Part shown: piece after piece, positions 33,803 through 45,337 of the stretch
How the letters are laid out: each line of letters opens with the position of its first letter
How positions within the stretch are numbered: position 1 is the first letter of the stretch
From: Aspergillus flavus
Lineage: Eukaryota > Ascomycota > Eurotiomycetes > Eurotiales > Aspergillaceae
Assembly: GCF_009017415.1 (NCBI RefSeq)
Contig: NC_092409.1
Span: forward strand, 6,014,001 to 6,078,000
Length of the DNA: 64,000 nucleotides
Direction of reading: 5' to 3'
Notes under the pieces: generated by a model
The model's database searches: none
Told to the model about the DNA's origin: nothing
What the model saw: only the letters and a program-made list of their open reading frames with translations
Program-made: the position numbers and the translations under genes

Positions 33803-35065
33803 TGAGCCTCGACCGTGGGGGGTTGGATATATTGTCCATCGAGAGAAATTGTGAATTAGTAATTTATATATCCGTGATTTACCTAATTCAAAAGTCATAT
33901 TCGCATGGCTTGAACGAACCCAGAAACTACACCTTGTTCACAACAATAGTCGCAGGGTCTTGCCCTATTCCTGGATAAAGCTGAGGCTCTTCATTCGGCC
34001 GGTCACAACAACACATATACTGCAGCCATTCGTGGATATCGCCACTCGATGGCTCCTTTTTACCACGCTGGAAGCAGTCAGCATTTCCAAGTGTCCACAG
34101 CATAAGGGTCACCAACCCCTTTGTATCTCGTCAAGTACGGATACCTGCAATGTGCTCCCATGCAACACCCTCGACAGGATTCTGGTGGACAAACTTCGCG
34201 CCGGTCAGTCTGTCAGAGGCAAGACCATATATACAGTATACACACCTTGATGATTGGTTCTCAATGGGAATAAGCAATTCAGTCCGTGTACTTGGCGCCC
34301 TTTGCTCGGGGTTTGCGGGCCAGCCGTTTGAGACCAACAGTCTATATATTTCCATTTACCAGTAGAAGAAGGGGCGGCGGGTAAAGGATTACTCGGTCTT
34401 AGGAGGAAATGTATATTGTCAGTTATAACTACTAATTGACAATATTCTTTATTCTTTTATAAGGCCCAAATACGACCTGTTAAGAAAATAAAGGAATGGG
34501 AGATAAATAGTAGAAAATTTACCTATCGCTAACTATTTTTAAAGTACAGAGTAACTAGAGTTGTTAACGGGTCGGGTTTTGATGTGGATATAGATCGACC
34601 CGACTGCGGAGTGCCCGCTATAGGCCTCCGTACGCCGCACTAATTCTAGATCTCTGACCCGAACCCGACCCGTTAACAACTCTACTCTGGATAGACAGGC
34701 TGTCTGTTAACCGTATTCATGATAGCCGTATTCTACCGACTAGTATAGTCGACACTAGATATACTCCACCGTTGATATGATCAGGTGACTGTGGCGTCTC
34801 AGGCATGTCGTGCATCTGCTCCATGGCCACGAGTCGTTAGAACTAGCGATTCATGACCCTGAATGCTGTTGAGGATAACCCCAACGCCATAGATGTAGCG
34901 CATGCGGAGGTTTATCATGGGTGTCCTGTAAGGACAGTATATCGGATGAGTATAAGTCCGCATTTTTTCCAAGCTAACACGCACTGAGAAACTAGACTTC
35001 GGTCTTCGGACCACTTCACTTACCCTTTTCATCTTGACGCATAGCATGCCAAGAAGCGTCGTACA
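33803..35065. other. Intergenic containing a MITE-like element
   Basis: About 1.26 kb without a supported gene. It contains the 129-bp inverted-repeat element described separately and AT-rich flanks. Confidence 0.5.
34556..34684. mobile_element. MITE-like element with 23-bp perfect terminal inverted repeats
   Basis: The left end 34556-34578 begins TAGAGTTGTTAACGGGTCG and is the exact reverse complement of 34662-34684. The 83-bp interior has no coding capacity and contains further GGGTCGGG/CGACCCGA-type words. The total of 129 bp and perfect ends fit a non-autonomous DNA transposon. No convincing target-site duplication was found by eye, so the superfamily is open. Confidence 0.7.
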
Positions 35066-36498
35066 ATGCTCTGCTCACTCCCACGGGAGCTCATTCTGTA
35101 TGTGGCCGACTTTCTCCCCGATGCCAGTCTTGCGGCGTTGCGTCGGACCCAAAGGGGGATCGCACGACTGCTGACGCCATGTCTGTACAACAAAGTGGTC
35201 CATGAAACTCTGCCCATCGAAGCAGAGGACAACTCGGATTCTGAATTGGATGATTTTCGCAGTATTTCGGATACTTCAGAGGCTGAAATGCCATCTCTCC
35301 ATTGGACCAAATGTGTCCCGCGCTGGCACTCGGAAGTCATAGTAAATTATCTTCAGTCGCAATCCCAGGGCGTGTTATCACGATGTGGAACTCCTAGATC
35401 GAGCCTCCTGCATCTCGCTGCTCAGGGAGGAATATCGATGTAGTCCAGATACTCATCTCCAAGGGGGTGGACATTGACCGATGCCATAATGGATACAGCC
35501 CTCTCGCCAGCGCCGTGCAGTCCAGTCAGGAAGAAATGGCCCTCTGGCTGATCGGCCAAGGCGCCAATGTCACTGAATGGCGCATGGGAACCGGTTTAAT
35601 CATCCTCAGCATAGCCGCTGGATTCTGTTCCGCAAATGTTGTCCGCAGAGTCGTCGACATTATTCGGGACAGGGTCGGTAACATCGGAGATATATTCTCC
35701 CCTGCGGATAATGTCCTCATCCTGCACCGTGCAATCTCGAAAGGAGATGCTGAATCCGTCCGCATTCTACTTGCAAATGGGGCTGACCCTTCCGGGTGGG
35801 ATATACACGGTGTATCGGCATTGACACTGGCCACGGCAAGTGGCAACGAAGAGATAGTCACGATGCTTCTAGATTTGGGTGCAAACCCCTTACCTCATGA
35901 CGCTGTGGAACGATCTGCCGTGGGGTGTGCTGCTAGCTCGACCAAACTGAGCTGGAAGACAGTAGAGCGGATTTTCCACGCGTATCGAAATGCAGGCGGA
36001 GATATCAACTGCACTTATGTTACCATTCCGGAGTTTGTTGGTGGAGCCCCTTGGCCTCTTCAGACACTGCCACTGCATCAGTTTGCTGCTGCCGGGTCGG
36101 TACCCGGGATAGAGTTACTCCTCCGCTATGGTGCGAAGGTCTCCACCAAGGGGCGCAATGGGATGACGGCACTCCACGCGGCTCTGTTCAGGTATCGGTA
36201 TAATCGGGATACCTACCAAAACATTGACGAGATCTGCCAGGTGCTGGTTAAAGCTGCTATTCGATTGGGAGAAGATTCAAATAACCAATTGACCTCGTCT
36301 TCCTCCTTCATGCCAATGAGAGGTACCACGGCATTGCACCTAGCTGTGGTTTGTGAATTAGAGGAAATTGTCCGGTTGCTACTGGATCAAGGGGCTGATG
36401 TGAAGATAGTTGATGAGGAAGGGAAGACCGCCTTAGATCGCGCTAAAGGATTGGGCAACCAGCCAATCATTGATTTGCTCACGGCGAAGGACGTATGA
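35066..36498 (+). pseudogene. F-box/ankyrin-repeat protein gene with a one-base frameshift
   Basis: The first frame (35066-about 35430) starts MLCSLPRELILYVADFLPDA, an F-box, and enters the first ankyrin repeat with SLLHLAAQGG. There the frame breaks: the continuing repeat, IDVVQILISKGVDIDRCHNG, is in the next frame and runs to the TGA at 36498. One missing A in GGAGGAATATC near 35431 would restore an uninterrupted F-box/ankyrin protein of about 477 residues. At least five ankyrin units follow (for example HRAISKGDAESVRILLANGA, TALHLAVVCELEEIVRLLLD). No GT-AG intron spans the break. Such proteins are probably SCF ubiquitin-ligase adaptors. Either a recent pseudogene or an assembly error. Confidence 0.75.
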
Positions 36499-37250
36499 AA
36501 ATGTACAGAATGTTGTGTATAACTCCTGATCTTCTTCACGTATGCCATAATGGAACGATTCGAGCTGAATAGCCATGTCCTTGTGATCTGAAGCCCGTTC
36601 CACAGCACAGCCGTCTCTGCACCACTAACGCAGTGACATATCGTCTGGAGCCAATCATGAACTTTCCTGTCGACTTTCCTATCTGGGTTAGTACAGGGAT
36701 TAGTGCGATTCTAGCAGTGAGGTTAGTATAGGTCACTTATTACTGTTAGTAGTATAGTCGATTGTAGTCAGTTGGGGGCGGTGGAAACGTCGGCCACGTC
36801 CGAGCTGTGGAATAAGTTCAGGCACCATCCATTGCTAATATTATTTCCTGGCAAGGCTGAGTGCGGGATTACCCGATGGCTTAGCCGTTCCTATTCAATC
36901 TAACCTGGCATTCCCATTGGCCACTTCGTTTACATGTTTCTTTAGTGCGATCAAAATACTTGATGGCTGTTGGGGGCCGAAAAAGAGCCTCAACACCAGA
37001 CATTAACGTGGCTCGGTTGGTGATGCACCACTCAATCCTAGTGGGGATAGTAATTTCACGACTGCACAACTTTCGACAGCTCAGCCACGGTGGGGAACAG
37101 TGAGTAACCCGACACTGCCGAGCGGAAACCCGCCGAGTAACTTGTATATATATCTCAGTCTTCCTCCAGACTTCTCAATCAACCACTCTACGATCTCATC
37201 TCGTCAATTGTTTCTACAAGTCAATATACATTACCTTCCCCATATTCAGA
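36499..37250. other. Intergenic, promoter of GPI-protein gene
   Basis: 750 bp without a gene. A TATATATAT stretch at 37145-37153 lies about 100 nt upstream of the next ATG and could be its TATA element. Confidence 0.5.
37145..37153 (+). promoter_or_regulatory. TATA-like element
   Basis: TATATATAT about 98-106 nt upstream of the ATG of the GPI-protein gene at 37251; position fits a core promoter. Confidence 0.4.
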
Positions 37251-38047
37251 ATGCGCTTCACACTTTCCTCTCTTGCCCTCTTGGTCGCAGCTACGGCCGT
37301 GGCTGCTGACAACGTTGTCACATTGGCCGTGCCCGGTTCTAATGATAGCGAGGACAATGGGATGAGTGTTCTTTCGTCCCTCAGGTTCAAGATTGCTGGC
37401 ATTGTACGATTCCCCGCAGCCTCTCATATGTAAAGCTATACCTCGATCAGGTACATACTAACAAACAAAAAACACAGAATGGTGCTACGACGTCGCTCCT
37501 ACCCAACTGTACCGCAAGCGCTACCGCTACCACCACCGCCAGTACGAGCACTGCTACCGATGGCTTCAGTAATGGCCTGGTGAACTGCGAGATGACCATT
37601 GTTTCCGGCCCAAAGACCTTTTACGTGGCATATGAAGGGTAAGTACACATTATCCTTGACATACTGAGCCGGGGTGAAAAACGTCTAAACATGCCGAAAC
37701 CTTCCAGCGAAACTGTCGAGCGATACGATATGGGCGATAAGAGCGCTACCGGCTATGTAACATGGACGACAACAAATGGAACATCGACCATGGAATCTGT
37801 CGAGTCGTCGGTAGTCCCTGTTACCTCAGCTGCATTCACCATCACAGGAACGGCTGCCTCTGTGACTCCCTTGGCTTCGGCCTCTGCTTCTGCTAAAGCT
37901 AGTATTAGCGGATCTGCAAATGCTACATCTACCAGCGCGAGTGCGAGTGCGTCGCACACTGAGAATGCTGCTATGGGTCTCCCCACAGGCCACTCCCTCT
38001 TCGCTGCGGGGGGTGCAGCAATGGCGCTTGCTCTCGCTATTGCGTAG
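37251..38047 (+). CDS. GPI-anchored Ser/Thr/Ala-rich surface protein
   Basis: Three exons, 37251-37403, 37478-37638 and 37708-38047, with introns of 74 and 69 nt (branch ACTAACA in the first), 217 residues. A signal peptide starts MRFTLSSLALLVAATAVAA. The mature part has only two cysteines and N-glycosylation sites, and the last third is a low-complexity Ser/Ala/Thr stretch (ASASASAKASISGSANATS) typical of O-glycosylated stalks. A hydrophobic tail (AAGGAAMALALAIA) completes a GPI signal. It is probably attached to the cell wall. Fungi carry many such proteins; no enzymatic domain is visible. Confidence 0.8.
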
Positions 38048-39176
38048 AGCATGGAACAATACTCAATGGTCTACGATTACTTGAAAAGGGGATGGCCTGG
38101 ATTGGCGTGACGTTGGAGAATTTTCGTTTAAGAGCATAATGCAGCTATATTCATGTATTGTTATAGACTTATAGAGTCAAGTCCTGCTATAGAATGCGTT
38201 CCTTTTTACAGTCAATATGCAGCCTGCGGGCTATTAATATGAGCTTTGTCAACATCCAGTATCCCAAGTGATGAGTGAATTCGAAACAACATATGGGGAA
38301 GACTATGGACTCTAAAGGACGAAAGAACCCTGAAGGACGATCTACTGTATACTGGTACATGTTTCTAGGTAAATATATCCTCAACCTATAGTCCAATGCT
38401 AAGAACGTTTTGAATGTAGAACCCACGAGGAAGTTATATAGCGATGCATTGTGTGTTCATCTCTGGAGGTTGCGGAGAAGATTCCTATTGATTTATATCT
38501 CTCGAGGCACTTCATCGAAGTCAAGTATAGTTCTTTTACGGAAAACAGGCTGGTAGAGTGAATTTATATATTTGATCCCTACGGCGGAAAAAGTCGTATA
38601 AGACGTTCACCGTACGTAAACATCGATACCTGAATGACTTCATACTATACCCTCTCATTATATTTATCCCTCCGCAACTCATTAACAGATACTCTATTCA
38701 ACCCAAAGCGGCTATACCGCAGACTAAATTTATAATTTTTACCACCTTTACCAACGGCAACGCACTATTATCTAGCTAATTATATCTATTTATTTGGTCC
38801 CAATATATTTTCTACCAATTATAATAGCTAAAACCCTCGGACTATGGACTAGTCCGTCGTGGCTCTCTATAATCTCTCACTGTATTTCTTTCTTCAATCA
38901 AGCCACATACCCACTTCTTTAGATCCATCAACCGCCTGGGGTTCTAATATACTGATCAACTGAGATATTTTTTGCGGATCCCCAGTCAAAGTATTACCTG
39001 TCACTACTAGTCGACCAAAACAAGCATATAGGTGCTGGCCTTGAACACTGTCCCCAACATCATCCTGGACATTTAAGAAGTTACTTAAGATACTTAAGTG
39101 GGGATTATACTCCTCTACCGCTATCTCTAAGGAAAGATTCATTTAACTCCAATGAGCAACTCCAGACATAACAGAT
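38048..39176. other. AT-rich interval
   Basis: 1.1 kb, strongly AT-rich between 38500 and 38890, possibly a degenerate repeat. Contains the short minus-strand frame at 38894-39142. Confidence 0.45.
38894..39142 (-). CDS. Short open frame, possible gene or element fragment
   Basis: 82 codons from ATG to stop. The composition is protein-like (acidic, few rare residues), with segments such as EIAVEEYNPHLSILSNFLN and GRLVVTGNTLTGDPQKIS. I recognise no family. It sits in a degenerate AT-rich block immediately downstream of an SDR gene on the same strand, so it may be a remnant of a mobile element or of a longer gene. Confidence 0.3.
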   Translation of the reverse strand: MNLSLEIAVEEYNPHLSILSNFLNVQDDVGDSVQGQHLYACFGRLVVTGNTLTGDPQKISQLISILEPQAVDGSKEVGMWLD

Positions 39177-40392
39177 TCAAAAGGAAGAAGGAATGATCCT
39201 CGCAGCTGCCATCCTATCAAATGCGACACGATATCCCTGGACGGTATCAATGCGCTCCGTGAATCCAATCGAGCGGGCAGCATCAAGCGTGTACTCTCGG
39301 TCGAAGTCAAATTCAACAAGCATGAAGTGAATGAAAGGCCAGTTCTGCGCCTCGAGCGAACCCTTTCTCAACCCATGCTTTTCAACCAACCCAGCCCAGG
39401 CGCCTCGATTCTCACGAGCAAAGTCTTCGATTTTCTTCTGATCTCCTTGTGGTCCAGTTCCCACCAGCCCAAAATGCGAACAGATACCAGGCCAGACCTG
39501 TTCCCAGCTAACAACGTCACCGTTTGCAACATTGTACGCAGACCCGTTAGGGCACTTATCCCGATTCAGCGCGGCATATATCTCCATTTTAGACAGAATG
39601 TCCTGGAAGGTGTCGCTATGCGTGGAACGGTAGCCGTGCAGCATCCCGGGGAAGGGCACCTCTGCTGCCTGACCATGGACTTCGCGGTATAGGGTCAGGT
39701 ACAACGCGATACCTTGGGCTAGGTTCATTACATTGGTACCGGGGACAAAGCCGATAATTCCATCCGGACGAATCTCTGAGAATGACCACTTTTTACCCTT
39801 TGACAGCTCAGACAGAGTATCATACTGCTCGTAATAGAAGACTTTGCTCCTCCAGGGCTCCGGAATCCGGGGCATGGATTCGTGAAGTGGGGGAGAGATC
39901 TTGAGCTCATTTGAGAATTCCAGTCCGTACCCTTTCCCACCGGTTTGTAAGATAAACGATTCTAGATTTGGAGCAATGCCACTGATTGCTTCAATAGCTG
40001 TGCGAAGGAGCCTGGCATTGACTTCCCTCCTTGATTCGAACTCATGAGCCTCGATGTAAGCTAGCAGTAAGTTAATTCCGTGGAGATTCACAATGGGACA
40101 AGCAAGGCTTACCACAAAAAAGGCCAACCTCAACTGACTCCACATCATGAACCTTGGCCTTCAGTTGACCGGTGACCGATGACACCGATTGCGTAAGATC
40201 GATTCCCGAAACAATGTCCAGTCGAGGGTCATCAGGAAGATATGCGTCTTTTTTTGAGAGGGGTCTATTGCAAAGACCAACAACGCGTCGAAAAGAAGAG
40301 GTCGTGGGGTAGCTAAGACATTGGTTCAAGAGAGACCATCCTGAAATCCCCGATGCTCCAAAGACGAGAGCGTACCTTCCATTATGCGACAT
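39177..40392 (-). CDS. PRISE-type short-chain dehydrogenase/reductase
   Basis: Two exons, 40392-40113 and 40060-39177, with a 52-nt intron (GTAAGC...CTAG), 387 residues. The Rossmann motif GASGISGWSLLNQ lies at about residues 13-25, and CNRPLSKK follows as the cofactor-specificity loop. LQTGGKGYG and FYYEQYDTL match the displaced lysine and tyrosine of progesterone-5-beta-reductase/iridoid-synthase-like (PRISE) enzymes, which reduce enones with NADPH. The C-terminal half includes SFSEIRPDGIIGFVPGT, common in fungal members. Several fungal relatives sit in secondary-metabolite clusters, but no synthase is present here. Cytosolic; substrate unknown. Confidence 0.88.
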
Positions 40393-41482
40393 TCCGGCGG
40401 CAGTGATGTTTATAGCAATGAGTCAACTAGCGTACATGAAGATAAATGATGGCCAAATACAGCGACACTTATATATGTCGAAGGAAGTCCCTCGACGTCA
40501 CCAGATGTTGATATTGATTTATAATCTACACGGAATTCATTTCCCGAATGCAGCCACGTGTTGGCCAAGGGTGGAAGATCATCCGGATTATCTGTCCAAG
40601 ACAGATCTCGATAGTACGCTGGCCTGAATTTCGCCTAGGACATCCATATAACGCAGCCCTGATCGGTAGTAGCTTGCAGCCAGTATCATATGGATATCTA
40701 TGGTCACTCGTAGGTCCTTGGTGTGGTATATTGGCCATGGGGGTCATTATAGCATCTATGCAGTACGAGATCGCACTGAGGAGTAGCTAATAGATCATTT
40801 TCACATGATATCCGAATAAGTCTTCGGCCCAAGTACAACAGACCTTTCATGAAGAATATGATCCGCTTAAGACAGGTTTGATGTGGTTACTGATTTCTAT
40901 ATGGACCACGGAGTGTATATCCGTAAATTGTGGGACGAACCATGACGAGACCAAACCGGACCTAAATCATGTAAGACCAGAATGCAACTCCACTGGTGAT
41001 ATCTTTTACAATTAATTCTGAAGTGATCGGTAGATAATACAGGACCTAGAGGTTCTAGATTTGAATCCTTGATATAACTCCTCTCTATAGTGTGTAGCAG
41101 ATAGGGTAGAACTTTAGAAGAACTTTAGATGAAGGGATAGGTTATATAGTTGAGATAGGTATGTATAGAAGGGCGTGATGAAGGTACCCGGGGATCCAAG
41201 GAGAACTAGATAGAGGTCTAAAGGGTGCCTATAGAACTGAGTAGTACTACAATTCGACCTTATCTATGTGCTTATAATCTCTAGGGTTTAAGGGCTAAAT
41301 CCATAGTAGCTCGCGGGAACCCGTGCCACTCTAACTAGGATGTAAAGATCATACAACCTTCATCAAAGATGCTATGGGCTGCGACAACTCCGTCTCCAGG
41401 TCGCCCGAGCCTCCCACGGCACTACATTTGGTAGCATAATGAGGTTCCTCTCCATATGTACCCATCCCAAGACTAGTAGACC
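40393..41482. other. Intergenic
   Basis: 1.1 kb between the SDR start and the 3' end of the next minus-strand gene. AT-rich from about 40980 to 41330, with no coding signal. Confidence 0.5.
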
Positions 41483-42178
41483 TCAATTCGTGTTCAGTTC
41501 CTCTACCTGCGTGATATCTTCAACAAACGTCGCTCCATACTCTCTCATTATCTGTATCTTCTCCCCCATATTCATCGCAAAACCTATTCTCCCAAAATCA
41601 TGTGGCAGTTCCTCGGAACTTTCAAATCTTAGTACCCACACACCTCCATCCGTCGGCCAACCGTACACCATCACCTTCGCTTGTTCCTTCGTTTTCTTTC
41701 TAAAACCCGTCTCTACTTGGATCCAATTCTGTTTATTTGGCCAGAGTGTCGCACCAGTCCGTCGCATAAGATTACAGAACCTATCTTCTTCGTCGGCACT
41801 GGGTGAGCACTGCGATGCATGAGAGCGCGGGAGCGATAGGAAAAGCATATCGACAAGATCAGCCTCTTTGATAAGAACCCCGCCAGTGGAGGGGTAGCCA
41901 AAGACTGTGCATCCCTGGTCGTGGAAGACGGTCCGGTCCGTTGCCGATAGAGAAGGGTTTGTGATGTATGGGATATCCCAGTCCGGTGTGTCGTCCCAGT
42001 CCAGTGTGTCAACCCATTCCTGTGGGTCTTCCCCGTCCTGTGGGTCGTCCATTACTCTTCGTTGATGAAACATAGGGAAACGGTCTATGTTGATGGGAAT
42101 CAAGCGGCCTATGGTCTTTTGGCAGAGAGTCGATAAAACGTTGAGGGTGATGGCGACGAACATGCTGCTAAGCGTCAT
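41483..42178 (-). CDS. Conserved fungal hypothetical protein (about 230 aa)
   Basis: Intronless, 231 residues. After a hydrophobic N-terminus (MTLSSMFVAITLNVLSTLC), which may be a signal anchor, there is an acidic region rich in Asp and Trp and then a conserved-looking block: TVFHDQGCTVFGYPSTGGVL, EEDRFCNLMRRTGATLWPN, VYGWPTDGGVWVLRFES and GRIGFAMNMGEKIQIMREYG. I recall this block from many Aspergillus and Penicillium hypothetical proteins without known function. Codon-level openness over the full length supports a real gene. Confidence 0.75.
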   Translation of the reverse strand: MTLSSMFVAITLNVLSTLCQKTIGRLIPINIDRFPMFHQRRVMDDPQDGEDPQEWVDTLDWDDTPDWDIPYITNPSLSATDRTVFHDQGCTVFGYPSTGGVLIKEADLVDMLFLSLPRSHASQCSPSADEEDRFCNLMRRTGATLWPNKQNWIQVETGFRKKTKEQAKVMVYGWPTDGGVWVLRFESSEELPHDFGRIGFAMNMGEKIQIMREYGATFVEDITQVEELNTN

Positions 42179-43240
42179 GTTTCAACAATAAAGCTGTAAA
42201 CAGGGAAAGACTGTGCTCTCGGGGTTATGTAGATGATCGTTTCAATGTGTAGGGTTATGGGAGAATCGCGAATATCCCATGGTTCATATGGTCGGTCAAA
42301 ACTTTTGTCGCTTCACGTGGCGCTAGGCAGCCAGGTAAATTTATACCGCATTAGCAACTGCCACATATACAGAAGGGTAATATACTTTACAAAACTTTTC
42401 TTCACTAGCTGCCATGCCGCTTTGTCGAATATTCAAAATCACACTGTACGTCGGCTTTAAGCTGATGAACAAAATCGTTCAAAACCTTCTGTGGCGAGGC
42501 AATGGGATATAATACACTCTGTAGCTGCTTTAGGTTTAAGTAAGACGAAGCGAATATACAAGGCCAGAGCTTTCTAAAGCTGTGCATCATTAAATTGGAA
42601 AAGCATACTGAAGAAGATCCTGTAGGCGTAACGAACGGCCCTTTTATCATTTTTGTGTACCTACGGTGTATGCCCCAGGCCAGTTTGATGCGTATCCATT
42701 TGAGATAAACTTCGATCAGGGGGTATAAGACCTAAACTCTGAACTAAGACAAATTTGGTATAAACTGTACAGACCGTGCGAGTGGCAGCCGCAATTCTTC
42801 TTCTAGACGCCATGGACAACCGTGTCATTTCCGTCATCACCCAGAGCTACTCCGTATAGGGTGCCCATAGCGGGGGCAGCAGCTATAGAGCGAGTAAACA
42901 ACCTACATAGCACCAAAGGAAAAGTAAATTTTTATCCGTGGGCTTGGCGCTGCACGGGGAAGTATCCGCTTCTTCGTCACTGGTATGTTAGACCTACTGG
43001 CCATTGGCTAGTTAACTTCAAACTGGTTTTTGTGTAGTCTGGAGTGTCTGTAAGAGGAAACTGCCGTATACACTATGCTATGTACACATTTATATAGATG
43101 TGTCTGCTATATCTTCTTTTTACAGACTCCAGTATACCACCAAATTTCAATATGTCAAAACCAGGGAGCGAGTCTGTGTAATAGACTTGGGAGCAAACTT
43201 CTCATAATAAACCTTTAGACTTACAATCGCGCCTTCAACC
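42179..43240. other. Intergenic
   Basis: About 1 kb, no supported gene; short frames on both strands only. Confidence 0.5.
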
Positions 43241-43640
43241 ATGTTGCCATTTCGGTCCCTGACTGCAGAGCAGCATCAGATTAGTACAATGAATTATTGG
43301 GGCTTTCAGTTAGTCGGCAATTTAATCCATCACATTGCACGCAGCGAAAGACTGAACGATCCTATCTTCAGCATCTTCCCCGAATTGCAAAACGAAGTCA
43401 AAACAGCCTACATGGCTACTGGTAATGGCGAAGGTTTTGGGATCTTCGAGTTGCGCGATCCAAAGACGTATGTTCCGGAAACGTCGTTCGAGGATCATAG
43501 AGGGAGACGTCTTCATGTATGAGTGACAGATTCAGACCCCGATTCCCTCCCTAGTAAGATGGTCCAAGCCGGAGATAAATGGATCGGGTCCACGGTTCAC
43601 CCTGTGAGGGACGTGTCAGCTCCGGTGGGGTTCATAAAAT
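43241..43640 (+). pseudogene. VOC (glyoxalase-fold) gene with premature stop
   Basis: The open part (43241-43522) reads MNYWGFQLVGNLIHHIARSE after a short leader, then KTAYMATGNGEGFGIFELRD and a final RRLHV before TGA at 43520-43522. The same frame continues as VTDSDPDSLPSKMVQAGDKW, the expected next block of vicinal-oxygen-chelate proteins, where Cys, Ala or a similar residue normally stands at the stop. Similarity fades after about 43610 and the metal-binding end (usually DPWGN) is missing. This is therefore a truncated gene with a nonsense change and a lost 3' end. VOC proteins are metal-dependent lyases, isomerases or dioxygenases. Confidence 0.6.
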
Positions 43641-44516
43641 TTCAACCACTCGTACGGAGTAATAATTTACCTATTGAATTTTACAAATTTTAGATCATTA
43701 CTTGAATAAGTATACTGAATCTATATTCCCTGGGCATTTTAGATAACCTTAATATGTGTTCTTACTATCTAAATATTCAACCTCGGCAGGCATATTGTAA
43801 AGGGCGTATTAACGCAAAGCACTAATATCCTAAATATCACCTAAAAGAAAAATATGACTTCCTGCCTTAGTTCTCATTAGTACACTATGTAGTTTACTTA
43901 TGTTAGTATTAAGGTACGTTAGGGTTTAAGGAAATGGGGCCCCTTGAGGGGCTTAGCTGAATATATGTTATAGTGTGGTTCGGGCGTTTTAACATCGGAT
44001 ACTTTTTGACATAGAACTGTATATACATAGTTAGGACGATCGCTGTCAATACCCTTTTCTTTTGATTTTACATGAAGAGTTTAGTCAAGATAATCAGCAG
44101 TGTAATTATCCCAGTAGAAATTTCGTGCTTGGACTTCGGATACCTTAAAGCTATGAGTGAAATAATTTGCCCACCCTTGCAACAGGTTGACCAGCTTTTC
44201 TGTTTCTATGCGATCGCTGTTCTATATGTTCCTTACGGAGATCACTAACAGACGACGGCCACCAACCTCCTCAATTGCCGTCTTGATGATGATGCCTTGT
44301 AGACAAGCCATCCCTTGCGTCCGCGCGGTACCCATGCAAGGCAGATGATAACTAATAACCAGCTCATGATTGGAATGTCGACGCGTCAGGAATGCTGCGC
44401 ATCGTCGAAATCGACGTCATTTGTTTTTATTCCAACTAGAGCTCCTATGAATATCTTCAACTGGCCGTCTCAGATTGCAGTCTGCCATTGATTCACATAA
44501 CACCTGTGTCCTCAAC
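43641..44516. other. AT-rich intergenic interval
   Basis: About 880 bp, AT-rich up to 44100; no gene. The last part is the promoter of the AA8 gene. Confidence 0.5.
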
Positions 44517-45337
44517 ATGACATTAAGAAACCCTATCCTTGCCACATTTGTGGCCGTCAGTACATGTATGCTTGAGCTCCGTCCGATCGTCTAGAGACAT
44601 ATCTAACATTACTCGACCAGTGCTGTCCGTCTGCCACGCCCAAGCCCCTGAAGCAGTTGTTTATACCGATTCGGCGACAGGAATCACCTTCGATACATGG
44701 AACGTGCCCTCGAGCTCAAAGGCTGGTGGGCTAACCTTCGGCGTAGCGTTGCCTAGTGATGCACTCAAATCAGACGCTACTGATTTCATCGGATACCTAG
44801 TATGCCTCCCTTGTCTAAGCTTCGGCATGGTGTAGCTCAAACTGACCAAAACAGCGCTGCATAGCTACCGACAAGTCCGCAGCAGAGGGCTGGTGCGGTA
44901 TAACACTAGGCGGCTCCATGACCGACGCCCTCTTATTCGTCGCGTACCCAGATGGCGACGCCGTGCGGACCTCCCTGCGCTTCGCCTCAGAATACGCGAT
45001 GCCGGGCGTGTACAGCGGCAACGCGACCGTGAAACCGATTTCCGCGACGGCCAACTCGACTGGTTTCTCATTAATCTTCCATTGCCAGGATTGTCTGCAT
45101 TGGTCGCAGGGTGAGACTACTGGCAGTGCTTCTACCAGCAGTGGTCTCTTGGACTTGGGCTATGCGCAGTCCGTCAAAGCTCCGAGCAACCCGTCCTGTG
45201 CGGCCGAGCTTAAGCTTGCTAGACACGATATACAGGGTACCTGGACGGCTATGCTTGATGATCATGCTGCAAGCGACTCCTATGACAAGTGGCGGGCTCT
45301 GGCGAAGGATGCAGTTCCTGAGAAGTGCTCCGCTTAA
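44517..45337 (+). CDS. Secreted AA8-type cytochrome (CDH iron-reductase domain)
   Basis: Three exons, 44517-44559, 44621-44799 and 44855-45337, with introns of 61 and 55 nt (branches TCTAAC and CTGACC), 234 residues. The first 43 nt are a separate exon that supplies the signal peptide MTLRNPILATFVAVMLSVCH. The body aligns by eye to the cytochrome b domain of cellobiose dehydrogenase: YTDSATGITFDTW, FIGYLRCIATDKSAAEGWCG, GGSMTDALLFVAYPDGD and FHCQDCLHWSQG. The Met in GGSMTD is the likely heme-ligand methionine; a C-terminal His (in LARHD or DDHAAS) would be the partner. There is no flavodehydrogenase or cellulose-binding domain, so it may serve as an extracellular electron carrier, for example to LPMOs. 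It ends in Cys-Ser-Ala without an anchor. Confidence 0.87.
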
